DNA of 64,000 bases, taken from assembly GCA_914767715.1 (NCBI GenBank), contig OU612074.1, forward strand, positions 1,315,501 to 1,379,500, read 5' to 3'. Below are positions 23,601-35,348 of the stretch, piece by piece. The notes below the pieces were generated by a model. It had not been told where the DNA came from and made no database searches. It was given only the letters and a program-made list of their open reading frames with translations. A program made the position numbers and the translations under genes. The DNA is from Membranipora membranacea. Taxonomy: Eukaryota > Bryozoa > Gymnolaemata > Cheilostomatida > Membraniporidae. How positions within the stretch are numbered: position 1 is the stretch's first letter; every line of letters starts with the position of its first letter.

Positions 23601-26600
23601 AATATATTTGGACTGAGCAGGAATTACAAATTATCTAGCACTGGGCTTTGGTTGGAACCCAGGTGTGCTCCGACCTGCCTGCAAACAAAGAGCAACCTGG
23701 CGCAGATATTGCGGCCTGGCCACTAAGGCAACAAATTTTGCCGACTATGCTCCAGGATGTTGCTTGCGACAAGAAATCTGATTTAATTCAACCTTCAATT
23801 TTAATCTGATGTAATAATGCTATAATACATAAATATCATAAGAAGCAACAAGTCTTGAGACACAAAGGTAATCCTCAGGTTTTGATATTCTAAAATTACA
23901 TTGCCTTTAAATACTTTGGAAAAGATAAACAAGGCACAACATTAACAAATTCTTTCCCTGTAATGAAACACAGAGACTGCAATACACTGGTTGTTTACAA
24001 ATAAGATTTTCTTGAGGGATTAGAAAATTTACTCTGAGAAAACAATGTCTGTAATTGCTCTAACTGATATCTTCATCCAGCAGAGGTCTCAATTGTACTT
24101 GGATCGTTTCAATGCACTGCGTGAAGAATTGCTTCCAATTTTGTTTGGAGGCCATCTCAGATTTGTTGTTTATTGAGGCAGCCCACATGTTTGGCTAACC
24201 GAATCCTCAAAAGTAACAACATTATAGCTTGTTGCAGTATAGATGCAGTCCCAGGGCACGATTTTTAAAAAAATGTACAAATTCAACCGTAACATGAATG
24301 CTGTCAATGGTTATTTCAGGACTACAATTCCTTAATGGTGATAAATACACCAAGGTCGAACATACAGAAACCAGCTCACTGAAAATGCAGCAGAATATTT
24401 CACATAGAATATCATGTGTGTTATTAAGGGTGAGCCCTCCAGACACACAGTTATCATAATCCTATACGCATCCAGCATAGTTACATTAGTGTTTTTCAAT
24501 AATAAAAATATTGGGATGACATTCGAGTAAAATTTAAGCTCAAACATTTGGGTGTAGTTTTAAAATGCTATCATTGAACATTATCCACTGAAAAAGCCAA
24601 ATCCAAACCATGTTTCGGAATATTAATAATATTAATTATTTTGAGGTCTATAGTCATTCTGATAGAATTTGATGGGTGACTGATCGGTCACCACGATCTA
24701 TACTGAAAACTTATATCAACCAACAGAAATATTCTTTTGTTTAAGTTCAGTATAGCATCTCCATTGTCATTTGTAAATTGCTCCACTCCTTTGATAAAAG
24801 GCAATTAGAATTTGTTTGAAACTGGACACAATAGCATAGAAACATATAGGCTCTTTGCACTGCCTTGCGCAACATTGCCACTGTTGGATGAAATAAACAC
24901 CGTAATGAAAAAGTAAATCGCAATTTTAAATATGTTAAAAAAATATTTCAAGCATGCCCTCAAAAGCTCGTTTAGATAATGTGATTAACTAATGCTCCAA
25001 AAAAAACCAGATCTCTGGGAGTTACCATGTCGAAGTTTAGTTCTGCCCAAAAAGAAAAACACGAACTTGGAGATTTTTTGTCAGATTTGGAGTTTTTTGC
25101 AGAAACAGATAAATGAATAGTTAGCTGATTGACTAACGATCCAGGTGACCAAATGTGGTTATTCTGAATTAAAAACTGTAGGAAGGAGATAGCTTTTGGA
25201 AAAGTAAGGAGGAGATAACTACAACTGAGCATTTTTGACTTTAAATAACTGAGCAGTGGTTGATGAGACCATTTATATATATATTTGTTGATCGGTACGT
25301 GATGGATGCCTTCATATAATTGTATTACAATTTTATGTGGATGTTGCAGAATACAAAATCAGGACAACTCCTCTCAGTGATAAGCACATATGACTTTTCT
25401 GGGATGTATTCTTTATGGCAGCTGGATGATAACAGAATAAATCTGTACTTACATCAGGACGAGAGCTCAATCTCACTCTCTGCTCTGTTTCTGAATAGTT
25501 CAGCGGCAGGTTGGTAGATAAATTAGTTTCAGTAGATCTTTCATTGCTTGGCAGCTGTCATACATATTCTTGTTTACATTTAATATTTAGATGATGGTTG
25601 TTTCTGGTATGGCTGATATCCAAAGATTCTGTATCGTATCTGATTTAATTGTAACCTTAATATAAATCTATGGAAATAATTTCAGCTCTCAACAGCTCTG
25701 CTACAACTACAAATGTATCGGCAATACTACCAGATCTAGGCTCCCCATTAGGTGCTGATACTGGTACATACCTGCTCCTACCATCTGATAAATGGTAAGC
25801 TGCCCAGTGGATCAACGACTAATGGACTACCCAAAAACCAATACGTGGAATAGTCAGTCAGTTGATGAAAAAGTTGTGTCAGATTGGCATGGAAAGAAAA
25901 AGTCAATGCTTGAATTATTAGATTATTGATGGTGGAAAGAGGGTGTAAAGAGTGCCTCCCGCAAGGGAAGGTTACTCTTATTCTCCGCAATATGATGCCA
26001 ATTTGAACAGGATGCGCAATACAAGAAACAAGCAATCCTGTCAAAAGTGACATACAATGAAGTGAATGAGAGTTACTTTCCCTTATGGGAAATACTCTTT
26101 CCACCATCAATAATTCATGCCAAGTAGAGCATTGAAATTGTTTAACATTTCAATCTGGCATAACATTATCATAAGTTATTGTCTAACTACAACATGCATT
26201 GGTATTCGGGTAGTTTTTAATTTTAAGTAATACTGTAGCCTAGCCACGAAACATACTATTTTCTAGACTGACCTACTGAATGGGCATTTGGGCATGTATT
26301 GTATATGCATTTGTGTTATATGTAAGATGAGATCTAACGGTTTGGAAGTTTTTCATTCAATTGTGACCCAAAGAACTAGTCTCAAAAATCATTGCAGGGT
26401 TATGACTGACTTTGAATAGTACCCACAGATTATGATTAATCGACTTTCACAACTGCTGCATGTTTACAGTGATTGCATAGTAATGATTGATAAAAGAGAC
26501 TGGTCAGTATCGACATACACAGGAAACCCATCCAATGGCGTAGTACTTCAAAATCCCTCTGATGTAGTCACCACTCGCCACCGACCGGATGAAGTTTTTA

Positions 26601-27976
26601 TATGTGATGGAAATCAACTTTATGCTGTGCGAGCAGGTAAGCTTTTATTATGCCATGATGTTTGTGTTCGGTTAACTTTATTTATAAACATGGTGACTTA
26701 ATTACAAGGTTTTATAGTACACTGTTTATTGAACAATTTTTCGCAATTCTTTCTTGTAACAAGATATTGTTATGGTTGAACAGATCACCCAGTTACAACC
26801 GTTGATCCATGGGGACAAGGAGCAACGGTCACACCCCTGGACAGCACACTGGCAGTCACATCCCAAGATAGCCCACTGACAGGCACACCTCTAAAAACTA
26901 CTCCGATAGTCGAACCAGAAACCACTCCAATAGTCGAACCAGAAACCATTCCAATAGTCGAACCAGAAACCACTTCAATAGTTGAACCAGTACATACAAC
27001 GACAGTCCATGCCTACCAGCAAGAAGCTTACAGTTCAACTACTTATACAACTCAAGAATCTGGCATTTGCACCATTAGGAACTCAGGTAGTCTCGTTTGC
27101 AATACATTATCAGAGCTGAGAATCCATTGGGCTGATTTTTGAGATACAACAGTGTTGTAAACCTGCTGCATAAATTGCATGGAAATTTTATACCCTGAGT
27201 GGGGATTGAACCCACAACTCACGAGGCAGTATACCATGAAACTATCATTACATACATACCATTTTACTGTGTGGCATCATATCAGTTCGATTGCAGAGCT
27301 CTTGAGTTACACTCCGTTGTGGTGATAATATTTGCCTATTAAGACCCTATGAATATTTTCACGATGCAAATTCTACAAAACTACTCAACTAACTCCCTGA
27401 TTATAATCTATATCTCCCAGTTGATATATGGCATCAGCCAGGATATAACCATATGGTTGGTAAAATTATTTAAAGTTATTATGATTTGCGACAACCCTAA
27501 ACTATTTATAATGGATAATAAGGTAATATTCACCATTCATCTGTGTATCTTGCTCTTGACAGATGGTTCAGTAAGATACAAGGCATTCATTGGGTATATA
27601 TGCCCACCTTCACATGATGACTCTCTGGTTACATTTACTGAAAGACAAATGTGTTCTCTGAAATGCTCAAATGAGCACGGCTGTTCCGGCTTCACTTACA
27701 ACACCATGACAGGTAACAACTATAAACAGGTTTAAACAAATCTATAAATGATGCTACAACATTTTTCAGCAAAAAAACATTTTCCAATTTGTCTCCTGGA
27801 AAACTTTCCTTACCTTATCATTACTTAATGTTCTTATTTCAGGTAAATGCTCTCTATCCGGATCCTTGGAGAACATAGGAGAGATGAGGGACTCATCAAA
27901 CAACAAGAATATCTGCTATGTCAAGAACATTTCTTGCAACGGTGTACCAACTCAGTTCCTTGGAAATGATGGTTAA
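20281..27976 (+). CDS. Secreted propeller-like protein with Thr/Pro repeat and PAN/apple-like C-terminus
   Basis: Eight exons: 20281-20557, 21449-21738, 25350-25509, 25686-25794, 26470-26636, 26784-27086, 27563-27712, 27843-27976. They total exactly 530 codons (529 aa). Junction phases are 1, 0, 1, 2, 1, 1, 1. Residues 1-22 form a hydrophobic signal peptide (PCQVLCLYTLIYTQVVLS). Exons 1-5 (to about residue 335) repeat blade-like strands typical of NHL/YVTN-style beta-propellers (NSVFLFDTT, DSIVLADYGNDALRRLNVL, DCIVMIDKRDWSVSTYTG, DEVFICDGNQLYAVRA). Exon 6 is Thr/Pro-rich with four copies of an octapeptide (TPIVEPET and variants), a likely O-glycosylated linker. Exons 7-8 carry a Cys pattern ending CSGFTY and NICYVK, like a PAN/apple module; their flanking introns are phase 1, as in shuffled extracellular modules. 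N-glycosylation sites are frequent. It probably acts outside the cell in matrix, mucus or body fluid; partners are unknown. Confidence 0.85.
20596..20630. repeat. (TA)n microsatellite
   Basis: About 35 bp of alternating TA in intron 1 of the secreted-protein gene, 40 bases after the donor. Confidence 0.95.
22696..24259. repeat. Direct duplication in intron 2, units 22696-23271 and 23641-24259
   Basis: Two same-strand copies of about 0.6 kb are separated by 370 bp. Both start CTGGGCTTTGGTTGG and end GATGCAGTCCCAGGGCAC. The second copy has an extra 40-odd bp (around 23808-23850). The first 150 bp of each contain CCCAGGTGTGCTC and CACTAAGGCA, shared with the body of the SINE in the receptor introns, so the duplicated unit seems to carry a SINE fragment. 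Confidence 0.88.
25922..26114. mobile_element. Short inverted-repeat transposon (MITE) in intron 4
   Basis: TTATTGATGGTGGAAAGAG at 25923-25941 is an exact inverted repeat of 26095-26113. The homology runs inward for about 50 bp with mismatches (AAGGGAAGGTTACTCTTATTC against its counterpart). The element is 193 bp and non-coding. No clear target duplication was seen. Confidence 0.78.
27186..27258 (-). mobile_element. tRNA-like sequence, probable SINE head
   Basis: Read on the minus strand it contains TAGTTTCATGGTATACTGCC (A-box-like) and GTGGGTTCAATCCCCAC, a perfect B box with a paired T stem. No full cloverleaf acceptor stem could be built. It lies in intron 6 of the secreted-protein gene. 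Confidence 0.5.
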
Positions 27977-27989
27977 ATACAGATACATA

Positions 27990-27995
27990 AATAAA
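27990..27995 (+). promoter_or_regulatory. Polyadenylation signal AATAAA
   Basis: AATAAA lies 14 bases after the TAA stop of the secreted-protein gene, supporting 27976 as the real end. Confidence 0.6.
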
Positions 27996-30214
27996 TCTGA
28001 TAATGGTAAAGGAAAGCTACAACTGGAGTCTAGTTGTAAGCCCCTGAACTCATCTCAAATATTTTGGAGTTATCCGCTGAACTGAAGATACAGCACTTTA
28101 TATGCTTACTTTATTATTATCATGACCTGAAAAACTACTTTTTCCAGACATTGGACAGGGAGAATCCTTTCTGTTTGATTTTTACAAATTTTTATGTATT
28201 AATACTGAGAATTTGGCAGGGGTCGCTTGTCATTTGTTTCATTTTGTCGGCTTGCAGATTTTCTCGCTGGGCCATGGAAATTTAGATGAATTCACATCTG
28301 CAAAGACACAAATTTATCTTTCACCTGACTCCCAACTGCTAACTCAATATCTTAAAAACTAATTAAGCTTCATATGTTGTGATTATAAATGGTATTGTGC
28401 CAAAAGAAAACTTGGTATGAATAAATGGTAATGAGCGTATTTATAAGGCTGAAATTTAATTTTTTATCATAGTAAACTATCAAGTTGTATGTTAGGTGAT
28501 AGTAAAGCTAGTCTTTACTGTTTACTTTTGATTATAATTTCATACAAGATCATTGAAGTAACATTTCCCCGCGAGTCAGGGTGAGGATAGTCCTAGTTCT
28601 ACCAAGTAGCCTTTTCTCTTCAGAACTGTGAATGGTAGAACGAAATCTATTTTTGGGTAGCCTTTTGTTGAGCGAAGCACTTGATTATTGACATAATAGC
28701 TTACTTGAGATATCAATTTGGTTTATTATCATAGTGTGTAGACAAATAAACATAGACAGGTCATACATAATTGGTCGCATTCTTGTAAACATTCCTAAGT
28801 ACTGACATAACAAGGAAATTGCAGTAGGGTTTCCCAGTGAGATTTCTTTGTAGTATTTAGGAGGGAACTCCCTAAGTTAATCTGTCTTAAGTAGCTACAG
28901 TTGAATAGTATTAATTGATCATAGAATTATTATTACATTGTATTTTGAGATATTACCCCTGCTAGGAACTTGAGAAAATCAGTATTTACTAATGGCGTAA
29001 AACCAAAAGCCCACCTTACCAGCCTGACAGTACATAAACGGGGTGTCAATTAGCAAACATCATTTAATTTGAGAAAAGTAAGCTCCAGTTCTTAGAATTT
29101 AAATATTATTTAGCAGGCGGGTTAATTATAGAATAATGGGTTGCTGTTTGGGTAACGATATCTGGTTCAAATGTGAACAATTCTAGAATTGTTCATTATT
29201 GCTCAAAACTATGTGACCATGAAATGCAGTGATAACTATTAAAAGCTTGACCTGCAAAGTTAACAAAGAAAAACTATCAATATATCAGGCAGCTTGTAAT
29301 TAACAGGGAGTTGTGCAACCACTATGCCATCATCCGTTGATATTCAATTGTAAACAAACAGGTTTTACTTTTTGAAATATTGAATTCTGGCTTCGAATGT
29401 GCAACAATGCTCTTATTGAGTAATATGCCGTATTTTGACATGTGCTTTTCTGGGCTGGAAAAATTGTTCACTGGTAAAGGTTATATTTTACCTTGGCTGT
29501 GTGTGTATCATTGTCTGTTTGAACTAGAGGCAGGCAAGTGTTTTGTACTCATGCTCATCACTGATCTATGAATTTTGCTCGGTTACTGTGTTCCTTACAC
29601 TTGCCTCGTGAAAAATGATTGTTTAATTCCTGAAGCATCTGCTGCTTCTAGCTTATTCGGAGTGCGATCATAAGTGGGTTATGATCTGTTCATCCTCTAC
29701 TAGCCATTAGCCTTAGCCTTCAGATGTTTTTTTTCTGTTTCTATTGTTAGCAGTCAAGTTTATGTTGTGTTGCTGTGTCAGCACGTCAGCCAATATAATT
29801 GTAACCTTGCTTCTTGTTCTAGAGAGTTATAGCATAAGCGATTTGTATTGAGCCAGGCCGTGTAACCCAAGATATAATATCCTGTGCTTTTTGTTCCTAA
29901 GATTTCAAAATTTTTCTGTATCATCGGAATTTTTTTTATTGATTAAAAAGCAATTAGCGGTACTTGCTAATTGTGCACATGAGTCATAAACCATGACTAT
30001 CAATTTGCGCATGATTGTTGAACATTCTGTGTTAGTCATGGGATCAAACCTAAATTCGCATACCTAAAACCACTCTGGTCTCACATGCTGACTGCTGAAA
30101 ATATAAATCGATTAAACTACAGTTGATAGAATGAAAAACACGATCTTATTCATTCTGACAGACAGACACATAACAACAATCCAAAAACGTTGATGCAGTT
30201 GATGCCGTGGTAGC
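27996..30214. other. Intergenic, no gene recognised
   Basis: AT-rich sequence with scattered stop codons on all frames. The only structure noted is the dispersed repeat at 29105-29238. Confidence 0.5.
29105..29238. repeat. Dispersed repeat, copy 2
   Basis: Counterpart of 7136-7266, with the shared palindrome CAATTCTAGAATTG near its centre. Confidence 0.6.
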
Positions 30215-30300
30215 TATATATATATATATATATATATATACTTTTATTGTCAAGCTACAATCATCAGGAATGTTTTTCATGTTTTAGATGAATAAAAGCG
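30215..30300 (-). mobile_element. 5'-truncated LINE 3' end with (TA)n tail
   Basis: (TA)n at 30215-30240 is followed by CTTTTATTGTCA and GGAATGTTTTTCATG, matching the 3' end of the full LINE at 57276-57335. On the minus strand this is the terminal UTR plus microsatellite-like tail of a severely truncated copy. Confidence 0.5.
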
Positions 30301-30544
30301 GCTAATCAAGCTTAGTGAAAGTCTTGTCTTGATTTGTAATTCTGAAAACTGAATATATGGTTAACAAAAAACGACCAGCAGTGAAAGTGTCTTCTGTAGT
30401 CTTTCATACTACTTCCGGAGAATAACAGGTATGGGTCTAGATAATTTTACATGAAATTGTGTTTGTGGGCAAAAAAGGGGCTACCTCAGATGTTAGTGCC
30501 TATAAGACCCACAAATATCTTTGCGCATTACTTAAAATAATATC

Positions 30545-32650
30545 CGGCCACTTAGTTTGTTATGTAGGAGAAGATGGAAGGAGAAAATGGTGCGTTAAGA
30601 CAGAGGGTGGAGGCGATAGATAGATACAACAAGAGTGATAGCTTGGAGATACACAATCTGCGACTAGCAGAAAACGAAAATGTGGAAGATCAACTCATCA
30701 ATATGGCCAATGTGATGGGTATTAAAATGGCACCATCGGATATCAGTACTGCGTATCGGCTTCCATTGAAGAGGGAGAAAATCGGAAAGTCAGCGCCACG
30801 TCTGTATGTGAAATTTACTAGACGCAATATGAAAAGACTGCTTTATGGAGCTCGTAAAAATAAGGTAACACACCAACAACTAGGGTTTGCCGGTCATGGC
30901 AGGATCTTTATACGAGAACATCTGAATAAATCACAAGCTGATCTGTATTATAAAACTAAAGATAAGGCGAAAGTAACAAGCTTCAAACACATCTGGACTC
31001 AAGAGCAGAACATTTATGTACGCCAGAATGATACATCTAAACGCATACTGATAACTACGGAGCAGGAACTCAGACAGATGGATGATGCTATTACCAAACT
31101 TAACACAGCTGAAGAGACCCAGCGTTCCCTACGTTCCAAAACTCGTAGACTGAACAGTACATCAGGAGCTCATTAGGCCATCAACACATCCCCAGCTGCT
31201 TACTTACCCGACCTTTTCCTGTTTCATGCTAAGTATACTTCATATCAATATTCGATCTCTACCTAAAGATTTTGATGAATTCCGTGTGTCTACAGATTTT
31301 ACCATTCATGATATTTTATGTTTCTCTGAAAGGTGGTTCAATAGTTCGCATTACGATAAATCTTATCACATACCAGGTTATGCTCTTGTGAGAAAAGATA
31401 GAGGATTTTCTTCTCGTGGAGAAGGTTTGGCTATTTATGTCAAAAATCACGTATCATTCAATGAAGTTGACTTGGTGAGATGTGGTGAAACTGAAATTTT
31501 GGGCGCCATTTCTAGGTTTTGTCTTTTGTTAGTATATAATCCACCGAGTTTAGCTAGTAATTCATCCGCTAATTTTGAGCAGCTTTTAAAAGCCGAAATT
31601 TAAGAAAGCCCACAGTAGTTGTTGGTGATTTTAATGTAGATTGGTCTAGTGATTCAAATACTAAAGACAAGCTGGAAACTCTAATGAGCCTTAATCAATA
31701 CAATCAGCTGATTTCTGGCTATACCCGTTGCTTCAAATATTCTAAAACGACCATTGACCTACTCTTTACAAATTCTCATAATTTAGTAGCTTCTCACAAC
31801 ATTATAAAATCAGACATAAGTGATCATTTTGCTATTAGCATGAAGGTCAATTTTAAACGACCAAAACCTACATTTACCTACAAGAAATAGATTGTGTTCA
31901 TTCAGCAGCAACAAATTTGGAGAGTAAAATTGAGATCCTTGTAGATCAATTTGCTCCTTTCAAAACACAGCGTTTACAGAAAAAATGTGATCTTTGTTGG
32001 TCATGTCCAGTAGCTACACAGCTTGTTAAATTAAAAAGACAGGCTTTTAAAATATTTGCCGACAGTGATTACGATAAGTCCTCAGTTGCTTGGGAAAATT
32101 ATTGTGTTTTACGTAATCAAGCTGCAAATGCAGTGCGAAATGCAAAACAGCAAGCCACAAGAGCTGTCCTTGGTGATAATTCGACTTCTCAATGGCAAAA
32201 AGTCAAGATTTTTCAGGGTAGTATCCACCAAGGTAACAACACAATAAAAGTAATGGATTTTAGCGGTTTAAAAACAACATCTAACTCCGAAATAGCAACT
32301 GGCCCGAACAATTTTTTCTCAAATATAGGTATAGAGTTAAACGAGCAGGCAGAAGCATCAGCAATTTTGTCAGATACTGATCCTATTGAAATTCTTAATT
32401 TTAAGCACAACAGATTTGCCTTTCAAGAGACAGATAATTCTAAAGTATCCAAAACATTAAATTCCCTAAAATCATTGATAGTGAACTTTTACCTAAAAAA
32501 TTAACTAGCGAAACTCGTCTCTCTAAAAGTGAAGGATTACAATTATCGAAAGACAAATTTAGATTTTTCATCGCCAATTTCGGTGCCAAACAATTTAACT
32601 TATTACCTCACCACATTAAGTTAGGTTATTACATTTAAATCTGCCATAAA
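30545..32650 (+). pseudogene. Broken LINE: ORF1, endonuclease, reverse transcriptase core deleted
   Basis: ORF1 (30574-31176, 200 aa) begins with a coiled-coil-like stretch, then a nucleic-acid-binding type region typical of LINE ORF1 (SDISTAYRLP, PRLYVKFTRRNMKRLLY). ORF2 starts near 31226 with an APE endonuclease (LHINIRSL, LCFSERWFN, then VVVGDFNVDW and SDISDHFAI). It is broken by frameshifts near 31600 and 31890. The coding trace stops at KVSKTLNSLK near 32480, just before the usual K-x-TGPD reverse-transcriptase motif. It resumes at about 32520 with a C-terminal signature (LSKDKFRFFIANFGAKQFN). The catalytic core is therefore absent. Probably CR1/jockey-like. Confidence 0.8.
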
Positions 32651-32959
32651 GAGCCACCTTCTTCATTGTTAGTTCTCTTAATTTCTTTCCAGAATTTTAT
32701 TTTTATTGGTTTTTATTTGACATGTATCTGCTTAATGTTTTTCTTTGATGACTTGCTAACTGATTAAAAGTATTTTGTGTATTGATATTGAACTTTTTCT
32801 TAGACTTCCTAGTAAATTTTACTGTTAATAATTCTTATGCTTGCCTTTTAATTATTTTTTGCCTAATATTTTTAAATCCGTGAATTCTTGCATGTATGTT
32901 TATTTGTTCCTGGATAAGAGTCCCTGACTTAATCTTCACCAGAATAAAAATGGAAAAAA

Positions 32960-34817
32960 TGTAGGGAATCAGTTGATGCTGTTCCAAATATTTATTTTTC
33001 AGCGGATCAACAATACAATACAGATTATTTTATCAGTGCATGACAAAGATAGAATAAAATATGTCACTTCTAATAAATCCTGCTAAAATGGATAACAACT
33101 ATTGCGTCAATTGTAGTTCATAATTGATCGTTTAAAGATCGATATATATATAGTAAAATTCACTCGCTAATAATAATACATCTTATAATAATGATGTCTT
33201 AATATGTCAAAACCGCATTGTCCCAGTAACAGGTACTTGTTGCGCATTGAAGGGAATATGGCTGTTCTATATTCTTAGGCAGTAAGGCAACTTGATTACG
33301 CAACTCAAAGAAGACTAATCTTCAATCTTGGTTTGCACTGTGTCTTTTAAATTCTGATATGTGATTGCACATTCTAACATAATAATGTTTCAGATAATAA
33401 TATCTTCATGAAAAAGTTAGCTGGCTGTCGATAGTATTTAGAAGTTAAGCCTATTCCTGCTGGCGGTCATTCCTAAACAGTTATAAGGTTATTCTTAAAT
33501 GAAGTTATGCACTGTGTCATTTAACATCTGATGTATATGTGAGTGCACATTTTGTCTCTACTAATGTTCGAAATAACATAGTCATTGATAAGTTACCTAG
33601 GCGTCATTACACCTCAGAAGTCAAGTCTCAACCTTCTGATAAATCTCTAAAAACAGCCTTCACAAATCTTTATTGAGCGACACGCTAAATGTTTGAAAAC
33701 CAAATCTAGAATGAAATGTTTGCCATGGTCATGACCTCCTCAGCGTTGACCCGTGCCAACCTGCAGGTATTGTTGAGTTATGGGGCTTATAACTGACATC
33801 TTGAAGGCCGGGCCTGGTAATGAATCATCATTATAATCTATTTATACAAGCACACTTTGCAAGTCAGTCAAGGTTAATATATACACCTTGACAGTTGATA
33901 TTATGTAGACATGACCTTGCTTGAACAACTAAATGACAAAGACTGATGATGTTATTGTAAATACTAACAGGCAGGAACTACATCCAAAATTCTAGTAGTT
34001 TCAGTAGAGTGATATTCATGTGATTTTGTGAGAAGTTATGAGAAGTTTCCTAACAATTTATCTATCTATCGTTATGATTCTTCTTTCTCTGTGATTGAAT
34101 CACCCAGCTGATTTGGCTGATTTGATAATGTCTGATCATCATTTTTAAACTACATTACCTCAACAGTAATTCCGAAGTGCCAATATTTTGTCTTATAACG
34201 AGGCTCACTATTTTTAGATCTCTCAGATCATATACATTTATTTTTTTTCTCTAAATTCAGTGTGTCCGGCAAATTTTTAACTTCACCAAATATAGATTTC
34301 GATATTAAACCTGCAGCCGTCATCAATGTCATATCTAATAGATTAGGTTAGAATGGATGACAGGTTTTGGTAGAGAAAAACTGATCAGCTTAAAGTCTCA
34401 TGCATTCAGGAGGCGTTTCGCTTTTATCCTCCTTATTTCCAGCCTTTTTTGGTAATATTAGCTTAGAGAGCCAGCAACTGTAGAGCGAAGCAGTATTCTT
34501 CATGGAAATAATTCACATGACCCAGAAGTTGTTTGTTTGTGCAAAGAGTCCATAGACCACTGTTGGCTCACATAGCTAAGAGTAAACCAAAATATACAGG
34601 AATATGGTGTTGTCACAAGGCACTTTTATTTATATGAACTACCAAAAGGATTTGATCTGATTTGATGGTACATTGGGTTGAGTGTGGTATGGTAGCTGTA
34701 CATTGAAATATGCGGTTTTGACAACAGTCAAAGCGTTGTCATCATGCATCTCACAACCATAATTGCAAAACCATGACTGGATACTTTGCAGCTATGAATA
34801 TTTATAATTCCCTACGT
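32960..34817. other. Intergenic; diverged tandem duplication
   Basis: No gene was recognised. Blocks starting TTGCACTGTGTCTTTTAA (33333) and ATGCACTGTGTCATTTAA (33507) run in parallel for about 130 bp with many changes, giving an old tandem duplication of roughly 174-bp period. A short inverted repeat GTCAAGGT/ACCTTGAC lies near 33868-33893. Confidence 0.5.
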
Positions 34818-35340
34818 CAGGGGTGCCCAACCTTTTCTCTCACATGAGCCATTTAAAAAATCAATCACACCAAATGAGCTGACCACGTCGCATCACGTGT
34901 AGACAACATGGAAACAATCAGTGATATATATGTATAATATTCATTCATGTATAAGTGCTGGCAAAATTACCAAAGCAAAGTCACTGTGTGAGATTATGCG
35001 CGTAGCGCGAAAATATTTTTGAGGCAATTTCTGGTCATATGAGGCGCCCTGGAGTTTTGTAAGCATTTTAAGCATTTTGCAAATTTTTATAAGCATTTTT
35101 TGAAAATTTAGGTTGGCAAGTCTGCAAGAAGACAACTCTACACACATATGTACAATGCAGGCACCCAGTACAATGAACTTGTACACACTATACATACATT
35201 TAATGTACATTGTACATGCATGAATTGAATGCATGAAATTCGCTCCAAAAAGCGCGTGAAATTTGCAAATATTAAAATGAGCCATCCAAAAAGCCAAAAT
35301 GAGCCGAGGTGGCTCATGAGCCATAGGTTGGGCACCCCTG
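34818..35340. mobile_element. Non-autonomous hAT transposon
   Basis: Terminal inverted repeats CAGGGGTGCCCAACCT and AGGTTGGGCACCCCTG bound a 523-bp element, flanked by a perfect 8-bp target duplication CCCTACGT (34810-34817 and 35341-35348). Both features are diagnostic of hAT elements. Subterminal GAGCCAT/ATGAGCC motifs are typical too. There is no transposase; the open frames inside are shadows. Confidence 0.95.
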
Positions 35341-35348
35341 CCCTACGT

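Noticed and set aside
26429-26469. Earlier acceptor for exon 5 of the secreted gene (CCCACAG at 26428)
   Set aside because: It is phase-incompatible with exon 4 (needs phase 0, gets phase 2). The acceptor TTTACAG ending at 26469 gives the right phase and a whole-codon total.
34941-35324. 127-codon minus-strand open frame
   Set aside because: It lies wholly inside the non-autonomous hAT element and has no transposase motif.
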